Source: Numida meleagris (Eukaryota; Chordata; Aves; Galliformes; Numididae). Taken from it: a DNA stretch of 64,000 nt. Shown one piece after another: positions 25,575-39,087 of the stretch. The notes beneath the pieces are model-generated. The model worked only from the letters and a program-made list of their open reading frames with translations, was not told the origin of the DNA and did not search any database. Numbering within the stretch: position 1 is the first letter of the stretch; the number at the start of each line of letters is the position of its first letter. Location: NCBI RefSeq assembly GCF_002078875.1, contig NC_034411.1:57027238-57091237 (forward strand), given 5' to 3'. Made by a program: the position numbers and the translations under genes.

Positions 25575-28500
25575 AAATATTTAATATTTCAAAGGTTTCT
25601 GGAATAAAGGCTAAAACATGCCTGGCTGCTTCCAAGAATACCACTCTCCACTAGAAAACAAAGCACACAATTAGCTAGCATTAAGCATTACAATTAAGAA
25701 GGAAAAGAAGCCCATTTAAAACATCAGGTTACGAAGGAGTAGACAACCACTACATATTGGCCTTATAACACTTTTCCCAACCCTAGTGTAGCTGTGTTCT
25801 GTAATTAACATATGGTTTTCCCCATATGTTATGATTTCTACAGTATGACTGCCTCCACTCTAAGCTCACAGGGACCAGGTTACAGCATGACCTGTCATAT
25901 AGCAATACAACAGCAGAAGCAAATGAGTTTTGCAATTTGAGGTAGCTGTTTGTATCTGATAGGAGAGAACAGTCTTCAGTGTTCAGCGCATCACACTTCT
26001 TGTCTGGCCACAATTTGGGGTTGCTCACACATCATTTCTGAGTGAAGATGGAAAATACAGCTTCGGTTCTCCTTTGTTACCAGACAAACCATCAGAGTAA
26101 CACGACAGTAATTCCTGCAGCCCAGTGCTTGATTCAGACACACGTGGCTGTGTATGTACAGGTGAGCTGCACAGTGCCAGCGTTTGCTCTCTGGCACTGA
26201 GGCCTGTCAGGAGAGGCCAGACTGGGCCCACACCACCACAGTGACTTGGGGACACGAGTTCCTGGGCACTGTCAGGTGTCCAAAAGTGCTTTTTCTCCAG
26301 GGCCAGATCTGTCTCATGCTCTACAGATTTACCAGTGCAGGCAATCAGGAATATTACCAAGTACACTTTCATAATGCAACGCAGCAGCAGCTCACGTAAC
26401 GCAACTGACAGAGACAGGATTCGGCTCGAGACTCCAATGCAGCTGTGGGTACAACACAGCCAATTTCCTCTTCCACCATGATGAGATCTGTCTTTAGCAC
26501 TTCTGATTTAATCTTCAGAAGTAAGGAAATGCAGAAGTAACATTCATATCCCTTGAGGCTTTCTGACACTTTCTACTTTTCAGGGCAGGTCTGACAGGAC
26601 TTGAGAAAACATATTGCTCCTTCTCTTGTTTGGGAAGCAGCAAGTGGCACAAGATTTTTTTTTTTTCCTAATTTGTACAGCAAGGGGAAAGGCACCATAC
26701 CACAGCATACATACAGCTCAGTAAGCTGAGAAAGGAGTATGTGAAAGTTAAAATGAATATGAGAAACAGTACTAAGCAAGGGGAGCTCCCTTAGAATAGG
26801 CTATTTGGATGCTGTTCTCTTATGTTCACAGAGAACATAAGGCAGCTTTTAATACTATCTGTGATACCAACAGCCTCTCATTTACACTTTGGGAAATCAA
26901 TAAAAACATAACGTTGTAGCTTTTGCTTTACAATAGTACATTAGTGTGAAGCAAGAACAGCTCTGAGAACCCTGTCTTGCCTTGTCTTCCTTTTGCTGCA
27001 GCAATGGTCTTACTAAGATTATCTTTAAATCATCTTAACAGCTTAAAATACAGAATATCTCATATCTAAGTGTGTACGTGGTAGATATAGAACACATTTT
27101 ATCTCTAATAAGCAATACTGTTTAACCTGCACGCTTGAAGTACGAGAAACTCAGTACAACGCTTTCTCTGCTTAAATGGAACACCTGCATAGAGGACAAT
27201 TAGTGAAGTTCACCTAAAACATACTTGTATTTGTTTACTTTGTTGTCCTTTATACTCCCTTTCAAAAAGAGGATACAGGATACCAGTAAACAAACTGCTT
27301 AAGGAAAACGGTGTAAATGTAGAACATTTAAAGTGATCTTATTCCCCTTACAGATTTGCTGTCTTCTCACTTGAAGAAATTGTGCAGGAAGTCTCCTCCA
27401 GCAGCTGTGAGCAGAACACCAGCCTTCTTCAAAGGGAGTCTGATTTTGTCTGCCCGAGGCTGAAAGAACAGTATTTTTAACCTGTCCTCCTCTTCTTGCT
27501 ACGAAGTGAATTCCAGATGAAGCTGGCACTTTGTTGGCTTGCCATCTGAACTAGCCCTTCTGATATTATTTATAGAAGGCCATTTTTACATGGTCTTGCT
27601 GATATTCCCATCCATCTTGCTACAGTCCTTGACTCCAGGGACTGCCAGCGGACTGTCACAGTCATGACACTTGGCAGGCCAGGTCCTGGATTGGTATAAA
27701 CCAGCACTACTCTTGTTTATAGCTGCTAAGGATTTCACTTGACATTTTCACTACCACTTTATTCACGCCCCAGATAATCTGTCTCACTTTCATGGTTTTA
27801 CTTGCATGTTTAGCAAATATCCTTAAACACTTAACTTGCTTCTAATGAAATACTTCAGCTGCAGAGTCATTTTAGACAGCTCCCAAACACTGCAATATCT
27901 GAATGGAATATCACTGAAATTATTTTAAATGAATATAATCATTATTAACTGAGAATTTTAATGTACACTGGCAATTTTTATGAGATTTTATCACTAGTAA
28001 ACAGCTATCATTTTTATTATACAGAAGTAAGTTTGCAGGCAAAAGTAATGTGAATTATTATTTATGGTACGCTGCCAATTGACATATTTTAGTTAACAAT
28101 CAATTATTTGGTGAAAGGCTACTATCCATTCCAGTATAATTAAAAAAATATTCATTTCCTACTCAAGTTTTTATTCTAACTTTATGTGGGAGATCTACAA
28201 TACACAAACTAATCGCAGTTGAAAGATTTTGCCCCGGGAAAGACGATATTCACCATTCTTTGGTCTGTGCTACTGTTCAGGTGTTTTGAACCAAGCAGCA
28301 GCATAATTTGGAATATTAAATGCAATTGTCAGCTGTAATCTGCCATGGCAGCTGCTAGCCCACAGAAATGCCCAGGGCTGCTTGAACTCTACGGCAGCAG
28401 AATTTGCTCATATTGCAAGCTACTGTAAAGCTTCCTTTTCCCTAGACTGCCATACAGAATATTTTGGATATATTCTTAGGCATTCCCTGCCTGCTGCCCT

Positions 28501-29776
28501 GCCAGGGAAGGAAGTGACCTATGGTGGATGGAATTTAAACTGACATCTTCAACCAAAGAAATTTAAAGCTCAATTCTGTATCTACAAAAGTTTTCTGTTG
28601 CACCAAACATTTGCCAATCAGTTTAATTGAAGGAGCACTAAGTGTGCTCAGTAGAGACAGAGAATCCACCATTTTTATTCTGCAATCTGCTCCTCTGTTT
28701 GTGCAATTCTTTGAATGAAATACCTACCAGAAACAATGAACTAAACATGTGTCTAATGTCATGGCGAGAAATGTCTCCACATAAGCAAGTTTCCAGTGCA
28801 TTACCTCTCCAATTGGACCTCCTGACCCTGTAGCAACGTGTGCTAAAAAGTTACTTGAGCATGAATTTTGAAATATAGAGCAAATGTAAGAAAATAAGTG
28901 ACATAATTCATTGCATCAACCTGCAGCAAAATAAGTATTAGGGAAGGTCCTTCTCCTTGACAGATGATTCTCTTTTCTGTTCTTTACAGTGCCATACCTA
29001 TAATGGCAGCAATACTGTACGGTCTCTTACTGTGCTTTATATCTGCCCAGAAAGAGCTATATAGTCATAGCATAATAAATAGTTCATATTTCCCTATCCG
29101 CTGTTAGGCAGATGAGTGCACTGAGTAGCTTCAGCAGTGGTAACTTCTGTATTGGCTGACAGATCACAGGCTCAGTTGCCATAATCTGTAAACAAGACAG
29201 TGTTAATGTCATCTCTCATCTTTACTTAATGAAAAAATCCCAAAACTGAGTTATCCACTGCAGCGCTAATGACTAAACAATGAAGAATTTGCTCTTGTAT
29301 AATTAAATAGATTATTTTACCTGAAAATACAGAAATGGGTCACAGAATGCTCTTCACAGCAGAAATGCAATATGAACTGGCATCAGTCACTGCATTTTTT
29401 TCCATGATTTTTAACATACCCAGACTGGCATAACTGTGATTTCTTTCTCAATAAACTTGGTTCTGGAATTCTCAGACAGTTATGGTTTGGAAGATACAAA
29501 GACGATGGGGAAGTATACAAATTTGAAGATAACCTTGTGAAACACAGGCATGATACACCTTACAGAACCTTTTAAGTTAGCTAAGCCAGGAGAAGTACAG
29601 CACTTTATCTGGGGGCAACAGCCATGAAGCAGTACAACTGAGAGGAACGGCAAGAGGGAGATGCATGGTCTATACACCTCTCACAAAGATTTGTCCCTCC
29701 AACTATTCTTGTTGCATTTCCCAAAAAGCATTAGGACTACAACTAGTAGTTCATTTGAGTCCCATCTGATGTCTGT

Positions 29777-29913
29777 CACAGAATCAAAGAACTTTTGAAG
29801 TCAGCAGGGACCTCTGGGTCCAACTCCTGCTTAACTGGGCCACTCAGAGCAGGGTGCCCGGTAACATGTCCATGTGGCTTCTGAAGATCACCAAGGAGGA
29901 GACTTCTCAGCTA
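29777..29913 (-). repeat. CR1 3'-end fragment
   Basis: Starts cacagaatcaaagaactttt and continues with gcagggacctctgggtccaa and agagcagggtgcccgg, the standard CR1 tail in reverse orientation. It lies in the AKAP7 short-isoform intron. Confidence 0.85.
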
Positions 29914-32900
29914 CTAGTTTAATATTTTATCCATGAGTATTAGCAGATCAACCCGCACCGAAGCAAGCTTAGTATTTTAGACACAGTAAAATCCTTGTGC
30001 TGAGAGAATAGTTATACTTAAATATGATCACCAGTATAAATGTTACTGAGTCCATCAAGAAAGACCATAACGTCTGCACTTCTAATCCTTTCCCCTGCAA
30101 GGAAAGTTTGAGCTACTTGTCCCTCCCAACATCTCTGCTGGCAGCAGTACGACAGCACTGTTGTATGCACATGTTCACAAGGGATTGAGACTGCTCTTTT
30201 GCAAGACTGAGCCCATATATTTCAGAAGTAACACAAAGGTATTTTTTACATGATCCAGTCCTACACTGGAAGAAGTTATACCTAGCTGCTTCTTACCATC
30301 ATCTGCCCCATGGGTTTGGAGAATTCCTTAATTCACTTCAAGAAAAACTACCTGGGTTAGCTTTGATCAATAAAGGAGAAGTGATTTACCTCACTGAGGT
30401 GATTTTGCTTTGAAGGACTGCTCACATAATCTGTTCTGCTATGAAACAATATACACAGCATACACCACCACTGTATGACCAACAATGTTGGCAACAATGA
30501 CCACATGGGATCAGTAAACGCTTTTGTCAGCACTTCTGAATTTAGAAGAGAATGGGGTTTTATGACCTTACAGCCACTATTGTTTGCTTACTTAACAACT
30601 GCCAGCCTAACAGCTTTGTTTCTATCAATATTAAATTGTAACAACAGTATTAAAATGTGTTGTTAATAAGTACTGCACATAACCATGTTTTTCTCTCTAG
30701 AACTTGGTGTAAGAGAAGGCAGCTTCCAGCAATCCACCACAAACTACTGGTAGGATTACCAAATGTGCGTCCAGTTTTCAACTTCATAGTCTTATCCAAG
30801 AGGTGGGCATGCCAAGTATCACACAATTCCTACACCTGGGCCAAAATGAATTTAATCACAACGAAGAGGAGCATTAAAGACACATTTACATTACACTCCA
30901 CTCTGCCAGAAATTTAAACAGACTTTTGGAAGCTAACACGGTTGTGGAGGTTTTCACATTAAAAGTAGCATGCAAATAGAGAGTCTTAGCCTCAATACGG
31001 AAATCAAACACATGATTTCAACACTATACAAGAAATCTGGTGCAAACATTTATGCAAAATCTTGTGTACCGTTCAAAAGTCAAAAACATCCTTATTTTGT
31101 CCACCTATTCACAGTGATGATTTGGCAGTTGTGCTTATTATAAAATGACATCAAGCTATTACCCTTAGATACTTAAGCTAACGGTTAGTGCTGGTACAAT
31201 AGACAGCAACAAACTGGCCACAAATAAATCTAGAAGGGAAGTTTTGAAAGGGTCTTCACCATCAGAACAGGCTCCCAGTGAGGTTGGTGGAAGAAAGAAA
31301 ACAACCAAGGTATTGCAGTAACAGCCTGTGGCACTCAGTGACCTCAGCACTTCTCTCACCTTGCTACTGAGTCACAAGTCACTTGGAGGTTGGTTCTCTG
31401 ATCACATACTTTTTGAAAATGAAACCCTTGAGTTCATAAAAGTTCCAAATACACCAACATGTCACTTTAGCACTCTATTTCAAAGTCTCCCATCAGGTTC
31501 TTCTGAACTTTCCTATTACTCTTCATCCTTTCTCATCTCTTCTCATTGTGATCAAGGACAACTGCTGGTATGTGTCCCACCACAGAACTAGTCACGTATA
31601 CCAATTAGATCATCCTGGCCTTTTCTTTACTACAACTGAAATCTCTTCCTAACTTCTCAGGGGTAATTCTTCAACTCCTTTAACAAAGATGGATTTGGTT
31701 GAAGGCTTCACTAAAGTTTCTCAGTGTTTAGCAGAAATGGATCATTGTGGTCCTAAGCACTTCCACACAAGGCCTTAGGCTTCATACACATCTTCATTTC
31801 ATACGTAAGTACATGTTACATAAAAGGTTAGACTTCTAACCAAATCCACAATTTTAAGTATTTTAAAGCAGTTACAAATTCCCCTGGACTTTTTTAGATT
31901 ACATACCTAAGAACTTCCTGTCTTTGCTCATGTTTCCATTCAGGAAAGCAGCATTTCTGCCACATTTCCAAATAAGTTCTGTAATAAATACTGCTGCTTC
32001 GCCTCCCTCCTCCCCCACTAACATAATTTAATAGCAAGGCAATCACACTTGACTTGATTCATCTCCACAATTTCTAGCTGTAATTCATTTAACATAAAAC
32101 ATCCTGACAGAAATGTGGAAGGGATCCCAACATCTGCAATCTAACACGCTGTAAAGCAAGACAGTCTGCTGTATCTTCATGAAACAGGAAAATGTAGCGT
32201 AGTTCTAAAAATAATACAGTTATGCGCTCCAGAATTCCTTGTACCCAAATAAAAATTGACACAAAAATTGAATTCAAAAAGTTGACTTCTTTCTGTGGGA
32301 CACTTACGCTTATAGGACTAAAATTTTTATTTATCTTTGTACTAAACATAAAGGGAGGGGAAAAAAAAAAGATTTTCTCTTTTCAATCAAAAGTCAAATA
32401 TAGCTGAAGTAACTACAGACTGGACAGTAGAAAAAACCCAGCAACGTGTGTTCATGCCTTGTAGGACTACTTTCTAAAAGCAGTAAGTAATTTTAATTAG
32501 AAAAATAAAATGTAGAGACATTTCAATTTGAAGGAGGCTTGCATAAAGGCAAAGATGTATCTAAAGATACATCTAATGTCATTCTACAATCCCCAATTTC
32601 ACAGTCACCATTATTTTTATTCTCTTCAAGATAACTACATTTTTTTCTATTTTTGAGGCCATAAACAGGCACTACTGCCTGCTGTTAGTGCTTTATTTGC
32701 CCTTTGTTGTTGTTTTTTGTTTTTGTTTTGTTTTTTTTAAATCTACTTCCTCCTGTTTGAAAGCTTGTTCTTCTGCTATCCTCTCTGGTACACCTTGCAA
32801 TGAAGCAGAACTTATGAGTACATCTAGCTCCCCAACCTTATCTTCCAGATTTTCTCCAAATCTCTGCTTTCTCTTTGTCTTCATTGATATGTACAACTTC

Positions 32901-34396
32901 TCCATTATTGCAGGAATTATTTTCTAAACCAACGTCAGTCCCAAGATTGAACAAACAAGTATGCATAATCATGCTTCACAAACATAGATGACAGCCTTGG
33001 CTATCACCAAGCCTTGGTAAGGCTTACTGCCTTGGTCATTAAAGTTAACATCATTAGCTGCAGGAGAGAGATTTGTGTACATTTTAACTTTGACTTGCTA
33101 AGTATTGAACACTTAGTTTTGGCTGGGGCCACCAAATCCTAAAGGAACTAGCAATGAGATCATGACCCATTTTTCGGCATTGCACCATATTTCTTTACAA
33201 TTTGACAAAGTCCATGGGACTGCTGTCTTTTGTGCTCATTTTCTACCAGCAGAAAATGGAAGTAATGTTAGAAACCTCATCATGGTCACTCAGAAGCCTT
33301 ATGAGCGGAAAAAAGATTAAGAACACCTAATTATTATTCAAGCTGTCGTTTTGAGGAACACACATACCTTTCCTTCAAATTGTTTGTTTCCTCATCCACA
33401 TCATGCATAACTTTGTTTGCACATATCTTCAGTGCGTGACTGAAAAGACGCGTAGGAGTGAAAACAATATTGCACAGAAAGAATGTCAAGACCAGAAAGA
33501 ATAGAAACACTAGAGAATGGATGACTTACCAAGCTCAGCTAATGAGTGTGTGTTTTCATATACAAAGAAGACAGGAAAAGGCTAGGGTCTTTTTGGCATC
33601 TGAATGGGTATCACTTTGAGCAGCTAGGAGTTAAAATCTCAAAAAAAGTAAGTGAAAATGTCACGCACCCCTACATGTACCTGCTGGACAAGCAGCTATC
33701 AGTATGGGAAACCAGTTAGACAGATTGGCAAGCATACAACGACTGTTTAACAACAGAGACTGACTTACTGTTTGGGGTAGGCAAACCTGTCCTGTCTCTC
33801 ATGACAGAAGGCTGGGCAATGCATCTTTTATGTCGATATAGTACAAATACAAAATAATTCACATCAACCTCTACCCAACACATTGAAAGTTTGGTCAACT
33901 CATTGATTTACAATCATAATTTTCAGAATCTTCAAAATTAATTCAAGACTTAAATAAAATGATCACATTTTGCCCACTGACCTCTCACTTACTTTGGAAA
34001 ACTAATCCCTAGTCTGTTGTATTTTGGCAATTTCGGGTCAAACCCAAAAGAGCAAGATTGAGTTTTGCTGGCCTTGCTGTGTATATGAGCCTCCCTGGTT
34101 CCTGCCTAGACAGTATGCAGCCCCAATCCCTATGTTCATTTACTTACTTCCACAACTATATTCAGGTGTTGTTTTCAATTTACATCATCAGTAATAATTT
34201 ATTGTTTGACAGCTACTATGCACTAAATGCTCAATCTCATTAAATCAAAACACAAGTGCTCAAATTGTTATGCTCTGCCTTGTCAAGATACGAATTTCAA
34301 CTTTTACAGTGCAAACAAGTTTCATATTGCACTGTGATGATCATATCACTAATTGTCTGATACTGTAATTTTGTATATGTTCAATATTTACAAGTC

Positions 34397-34422
34397 TTTC
34401 TCTCTCTCTCTTTTTTTTTTTT
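34397..34422. repeat. TC/T microsatellite
   Basis: A (TC)n run leading directly into a run of T, within the AKAP7 intron. Confidence 0.9.
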
Positions 34423-37400
34423 AAATCATGCTAGTACAAGAAAGACTCAAACCCTAGGTTTCCTGTCTGGAACCAGGTAGCAAATAGGCTAACATTATGT
34501 TTAACGAGACTTATTTCATAAAATGCTTTCTTTTATACCACAGTAAAAATAGTGTCACATGCAAACATACATATGCGCATACATAATCCTGACCATATAT
34601 ATAGCCACCACAGTGCTATATGTTTTACCTGTAGTGTGTGTTTATGAACTTGTATATATCAAATAAACACACAATTAAGCACTTTCTCAGCATGTTCCAA
34701 AGTTACACTTCAGGTAGAATTCAGTCAAAAGAAGGGAGGAACAAATGTATTGAAAACAACGAGTTGGTACCTTCAGCTTCACACATTTACTGTAATTAAT
34801 TTCTAATGGGCATCAGAGCATGGAATAATAGAGAGAGAAAAAAAACAAACACATTTAGCACTAACATAGGCTAAACAATACCAGGTCTAACTCCAGGGTT
34901 GTCATGTTTGTAGACCACACACGCATATATACTATATTTCATAGTATATTTTTGGAATTTACACTCTTTTGAGAAGTCTCTCCTTCAGAACAGGAAGCCA
35001 AATTTTGCAGGCCCCACCAACTTCATTGGAACTTAACATTGTTGAATGAGGGCAGAAATAACCTGCTTTCATCTGACTGATTTTAAAATGAATTCATTTC
35101 CACCCTAATAACTCTCACTTAAAAAAATTCTTTGTACATTTTATACAAAATTATGTTATTTCTAAAATGACTATTTCCATTCACAAGCAAAGCTTTCTTC
35201 AAATTTAAAGTAACCTGACGGATCTCCTGCACACCAGGATAGTAGTATCAATACTGTCTCACTTTAAGAACCTGAAAATTAAGAAAAGCTAGTTAGGACA
35301 TGAGTTATTTAAAAAGGGTTGTTTCGCAAAGGACTCAGCATGGCACGCGTAGATGAGTAGACATGAAGGCAGCATTTGGAGATGCTGCGTGGCATGCCTC
35401 CATCCCGACACAGCCTCTGAGCCTTGCAGCAGTTACAAGATTGTTCCCTTAGACAGTAGCAAGAACAGGCTGTGCAGGCCCAACTTGCATCACCTACAGC
35501 AGTTCCATGGCTTCGCTGTCCTGCTGTCCCTCAGCCAGTGTGAAGACAGATATTTTTTCTGCTCCTCTGAAGAACACCCTAGCTCTTCGATCCCCCAGGT
35601 ACCTTCAGTGTATTGATTTCTCTCAAGTGTAGCAGCAAAACTGCCCATTTAGCACTAGGTAAAACAAACTGTGTTTGTTAGCACGACTAACTGGAGCACC
35701 TGAGCTGGACTCTGAGGAAGCACTTCCCTACATCTACCCTTTTCCAGTGGCTTTATTGGGCTCCCTGTGCTTGTGATGCTGGGGAGAAGGACCATTCAGC
35801 TGGGCCAGAACAGCCATTCTTAACATCTTATAGTAAACACGAAGCTTGGCTAAGTGTTTTCCAAGGTTGTAGCTGCATGTGAAGAGAATTGATATGAACT
35901 ATACACTGTGTGTGAATACCTGACTGAGTAACACAGCTCACAGCAATTTAATCACTGGCATTTGTCAGCTGGTTTAACCTGAGGAACGACAGCTGAAACA
36001 AGACCATGGGAAGACAATAATGAATTTTGGAAATTTTCATCTTTACTGTGACTGACACAAGGAGCATGGTGAACGGCTGTTTCCTGCCAAAGCTTGCCTT
36101 GAGTCAGAGTGAGCCTTGTTTCTAGTGCACAACAACCAGATGACTGCGACTATCACTGGCCAGGACAATTCAAGGGCAATAAAAAGCCCAGGTTAATTTC
36201 CCAGTACAATCAGTTTAAAGGCCATCATGATAACATGACAGAAGATGACAAACGTACATGAATGCCATTCCCTTCCTCCCATCATGTGCCTGTAGTGTCA
36301 GGCAGGGCTGTCTCAGAGCTGTGATCAAGGCAGCAACCACTGACACAGTGGCCACGCAGGTCAGGGCCACCACACATGGCATGCTGGGCTCAAAGCCATG
36401 GGACATGGGAACCAGTGCTGGCACTCACAGGGACAGCTCCAGCTCCTTCCTTCTCCCTCTTCACCAGGCTGCGCTGGGCTGAGGGCAAAGTCCAACACTA
36501 CTATCCATGTCAAACACTTCTGCTACCTTTCCCTTTCTCAGCACGCCTCCTTCTCACACAAAGAGCAGCGCCACCTCTGTATTTTTATCCCCACATCAAA
36601 CACCACTCTCTTACCTCAGCCATCACCAGACCTCCCTGCTTCAGTTCCCCAAAACTGTGCCCTATAACAGTGCCTTTTCTCCCCCCTGGGACACGTGCCA
36701 CCCATGTCAGTAGCTGCAGGCCCAAAGCCCACCCTTCCAACACCCTTCTCACTTTGCTACAGTGCAATCCCCAAACAGCATTGTCAGATCACAAGTAGCT
36801 CCAGGTCATGCTGTGCTAAATGCTATACACACTGTGCATTGCTCACAGAATCCATAGGAGGAAAGCTGGTACATGACAAGGGATGCCTCAGAGAAAGCAC
36901 AAAGGTGGCAACGTGAGAGGACTGAGAGCAGTGGGATGCAGGAGGACCAATTGCTTATGTATCTTTGGTTCTCTGTCGACACAACAGTCTCAAAGCACAC
37001 TTGCTATTGCTGCTTGTACTCCCCCACTCTGTGCATTAGAAATGAGGAGCACTAGCAACTTGCTTCTCACACAAAGGAAATCTGTCCTGGCTATATGATA
37101 AAAAAAAGTTCTGAAGTATAAAATGTTCATAGCCATATTCTCCATGCAAAATTTGTAACAGTTATCCTCATCCCATGACCTGTAAAGGAAAAAAATCTTT
37201 AAACAGCCAACTCCTTCAGGTTGCCTTACAGATATACAGCATCAGTGGTGTACACATGATTTTGACTGATGATACCACCTCTGATTTTATTTATGCCTGG
37301 ACAGCTTTCCGAGGAACAAAAATGAATAGAAACCAGATCCATAAAATGGGATTCTCTAGCTGACGGCCAATGCATTATGTGAATTCTGTTAAAACTGGAG

Positions 37401-38054
37401 CGTGACAGAAATTTGGCAGCATCCTCTAGAAGAAAGGTTGCAAACATTTCACCCAGCAGCAAGTCAAGAGTGAGAATGTTATTGTGTAACCACACTTAGG
37501 ACAAACACCATTTTCAGCACATAACTGAATAGGAGCAACACTCCAGCCAAATTAGCCTGCTTGACTCGGCACACTAAAGGGTGAAGCAATCAGAATAGCT
37601 TCCTCATTATCCAACATGGGTTTGCCCAGCCAAAAACCAAAGAGCAGTGCTGCGCCTCTTGGTCACTCGGACACGCCGGGTGGACACACACTGTTCTGCC
37701 ATCCCCTTGCACGTTGGCTGAATGTTCCGTGGACTCCCGCAGCACCCACACAAAGAGAATTGCTGGGCTCTGCCAGCTGCCAGTCCCCTGCCTTGCAGGC
37801 GCAACCCGCCTGGTGCGGGGAGCACTGCCAGCCCTGTGCCACGCACACAGCAGTGGGACCCCTGCGTCCTGCCCTGTACCTCACTTGTGACACGCTGCTA
37901 ACAAGGAATACTGAAATGTTCACTTCGACTGCTTTTGCCTATGGAGATGGATTGTCAGAACGCTAACACAATCAGACATAATTACTTAGCTGTATTACAA
38001 AGAAATCATAATCTACTTAGCAGAAATATTGTCCAATCTGACCCCGCCTATTCA

Positions 38055-38420
38055 GAAAGGTACAAATCCCACCCGCAGAATGCCAGCCGGCTCTCCTCGG
38101 TTTTAAACTCCCCGACGCGGCAGCACGCCCAGAGACACTTACTGATCTTCTCCTCGCCTCTCGAGAAGGGGAAACAGCAGAGCTGCCCCATTACAGCGGC
38201 CGCGAAGCGCTCCCCGCTCCCCTCTGCCTGCCGCGACCTCGGCTGGGCGCGGACCGCGCACGGCTCCGCCGACGCCTCCCGCCCGCTCGGCTCCCGCTGC
38301 CGGCGGCAGCGGCGCGGGGTGGGCGGAGGGAAGGGCGGGGCGAAGGAGCTCCCGCCCATTATCCCGCCCCCACCGCCTGGCTCCGCCCCCGGCCCGAGCC
38401 CGGGCGGAGGTGAGAAATAA
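38055..38420 (-). promoter_or_regulatory. AKAP7: CpG island / promoter of the AKAP7 short isoform
   Basis: Dense CpG and several GC boxes (gggcgg near 38320-38340, ccgcccc near 38363-38392) sit immediately upstream, on the minus strand, of the MGQLCC start at 38191. No TATA box was seen. The flanks are AT-rich. The G+C shoulder at 37620-37900, just inside the intron, has fewer CpGs and may hold further control sequence. Confidence 0.85.
38143..38191 (-). CDS. AKAP7: AKAP7 short-isoform first coding exon (membrane anchor)
   Basis: Alternative first coding exon of the short (alpha/beta-type) AKAP7 isoforms. It encodes MGQLCCFPFSRGEEKI plus one base and nearly matches the mammalian N-terminus MGQLCCFPFSRDEGKI. 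Gly2 is the N-myristoylation site and Cys5/Cys6 the palmitoylation sites that fix this isoform to the plasma membrane, where it anchors PKA near ion channels. The ATG has G at -3 and G at +4. The donor A|GTAAGTG is close to perfect. Joined to the exon at 15846-16048 it gives an 83-residue protein, against 81 in human AKAP18alpha. The exon sits inside a CpG island that serves as its own promoter, separate from that of the long isoforms. Confidence 0.96.
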
Positions 38421-39087
38421 CCACATTGCTGCGGGCATTAGTACTACGGCCGCCCACGTCTTGTGAAAGTTCACCGCATACTGCAAGTTTCTCTTCATCT
38501 GTGCAGTTCCCTCATCTGAGGAGATGCTGTCAGCCCAATCAAGAGCAGAAAGAAAGTACATGACCCATATTCTGCTGTGTAAGTGAATTAGACATGAATA
38601 CTACAGGGCATTCATGAAGCCAGCCATCAAAGCACAGAATCTATGCCTAAGAGCCGGCGGGTCCTTCCACGCTGTTCAGGATCAAAACAGGAACACAGGC
38701 AATATGTTATGCAGGAAAATAAATCTTCTCCATCAGGAAAATAAAAAAAAAATCAAACAGTAGCATACATTTTCCATTTTTATGTGAGCACAATCTCCTA
38801 TACATCCTGTCTGTGCAGTATTTGAATGAATAGAGAACTCAGGGTGCTGTCATCTCTTGGATAACGTTATACAAAGCAGCACATGAAGCATAAATTACTT
38901 AAAATGTGTAGCAACCAGTTCTCTTCAGTCATTTCTTTCTAAGCAGTCCTGGCAATTCAGAGATGTTAGGTTGACAATATCAATTTTGGAACAGTCACAA
39001 CTGGTGACAGATCTCTTAGACACACATGCCATCTTTTAGCCAAACCTAACAAAGTGCATAATCACAGATGCAGGTACAGAAAAGAAA
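38421..39087. other. No gene seen; 5' flank of the short AKAP7 promoter
   Basis: Ordinary AT-rich sequence between the CpG island and the CR1 insertion. It is part of the long-isoform intron. Nothing was recognised. Confidence 0.6.

Larger units (their letters stand above)
16049..38142 (-). other. AKAP7 short-isoform intron (22 kb)
   Basis: Intron between the CpG-island exon and the PKA-binding exon. It is AT-rich, with no ORF resembling a known protein. It holds a 14-base C run (22248-22261), a 31-bp tandem pair (23070-23132), a 25-base T run (25550-25574), one CR1 tail (29777-29913) and a TC-rich microsatellite (34397-34422). The extra exon of the mammalian beta isoform should lie here but was not recognised by eye. 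G+C-rich patches occur at 36260-36760 and 37620-37900. Confidence 0.8.
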
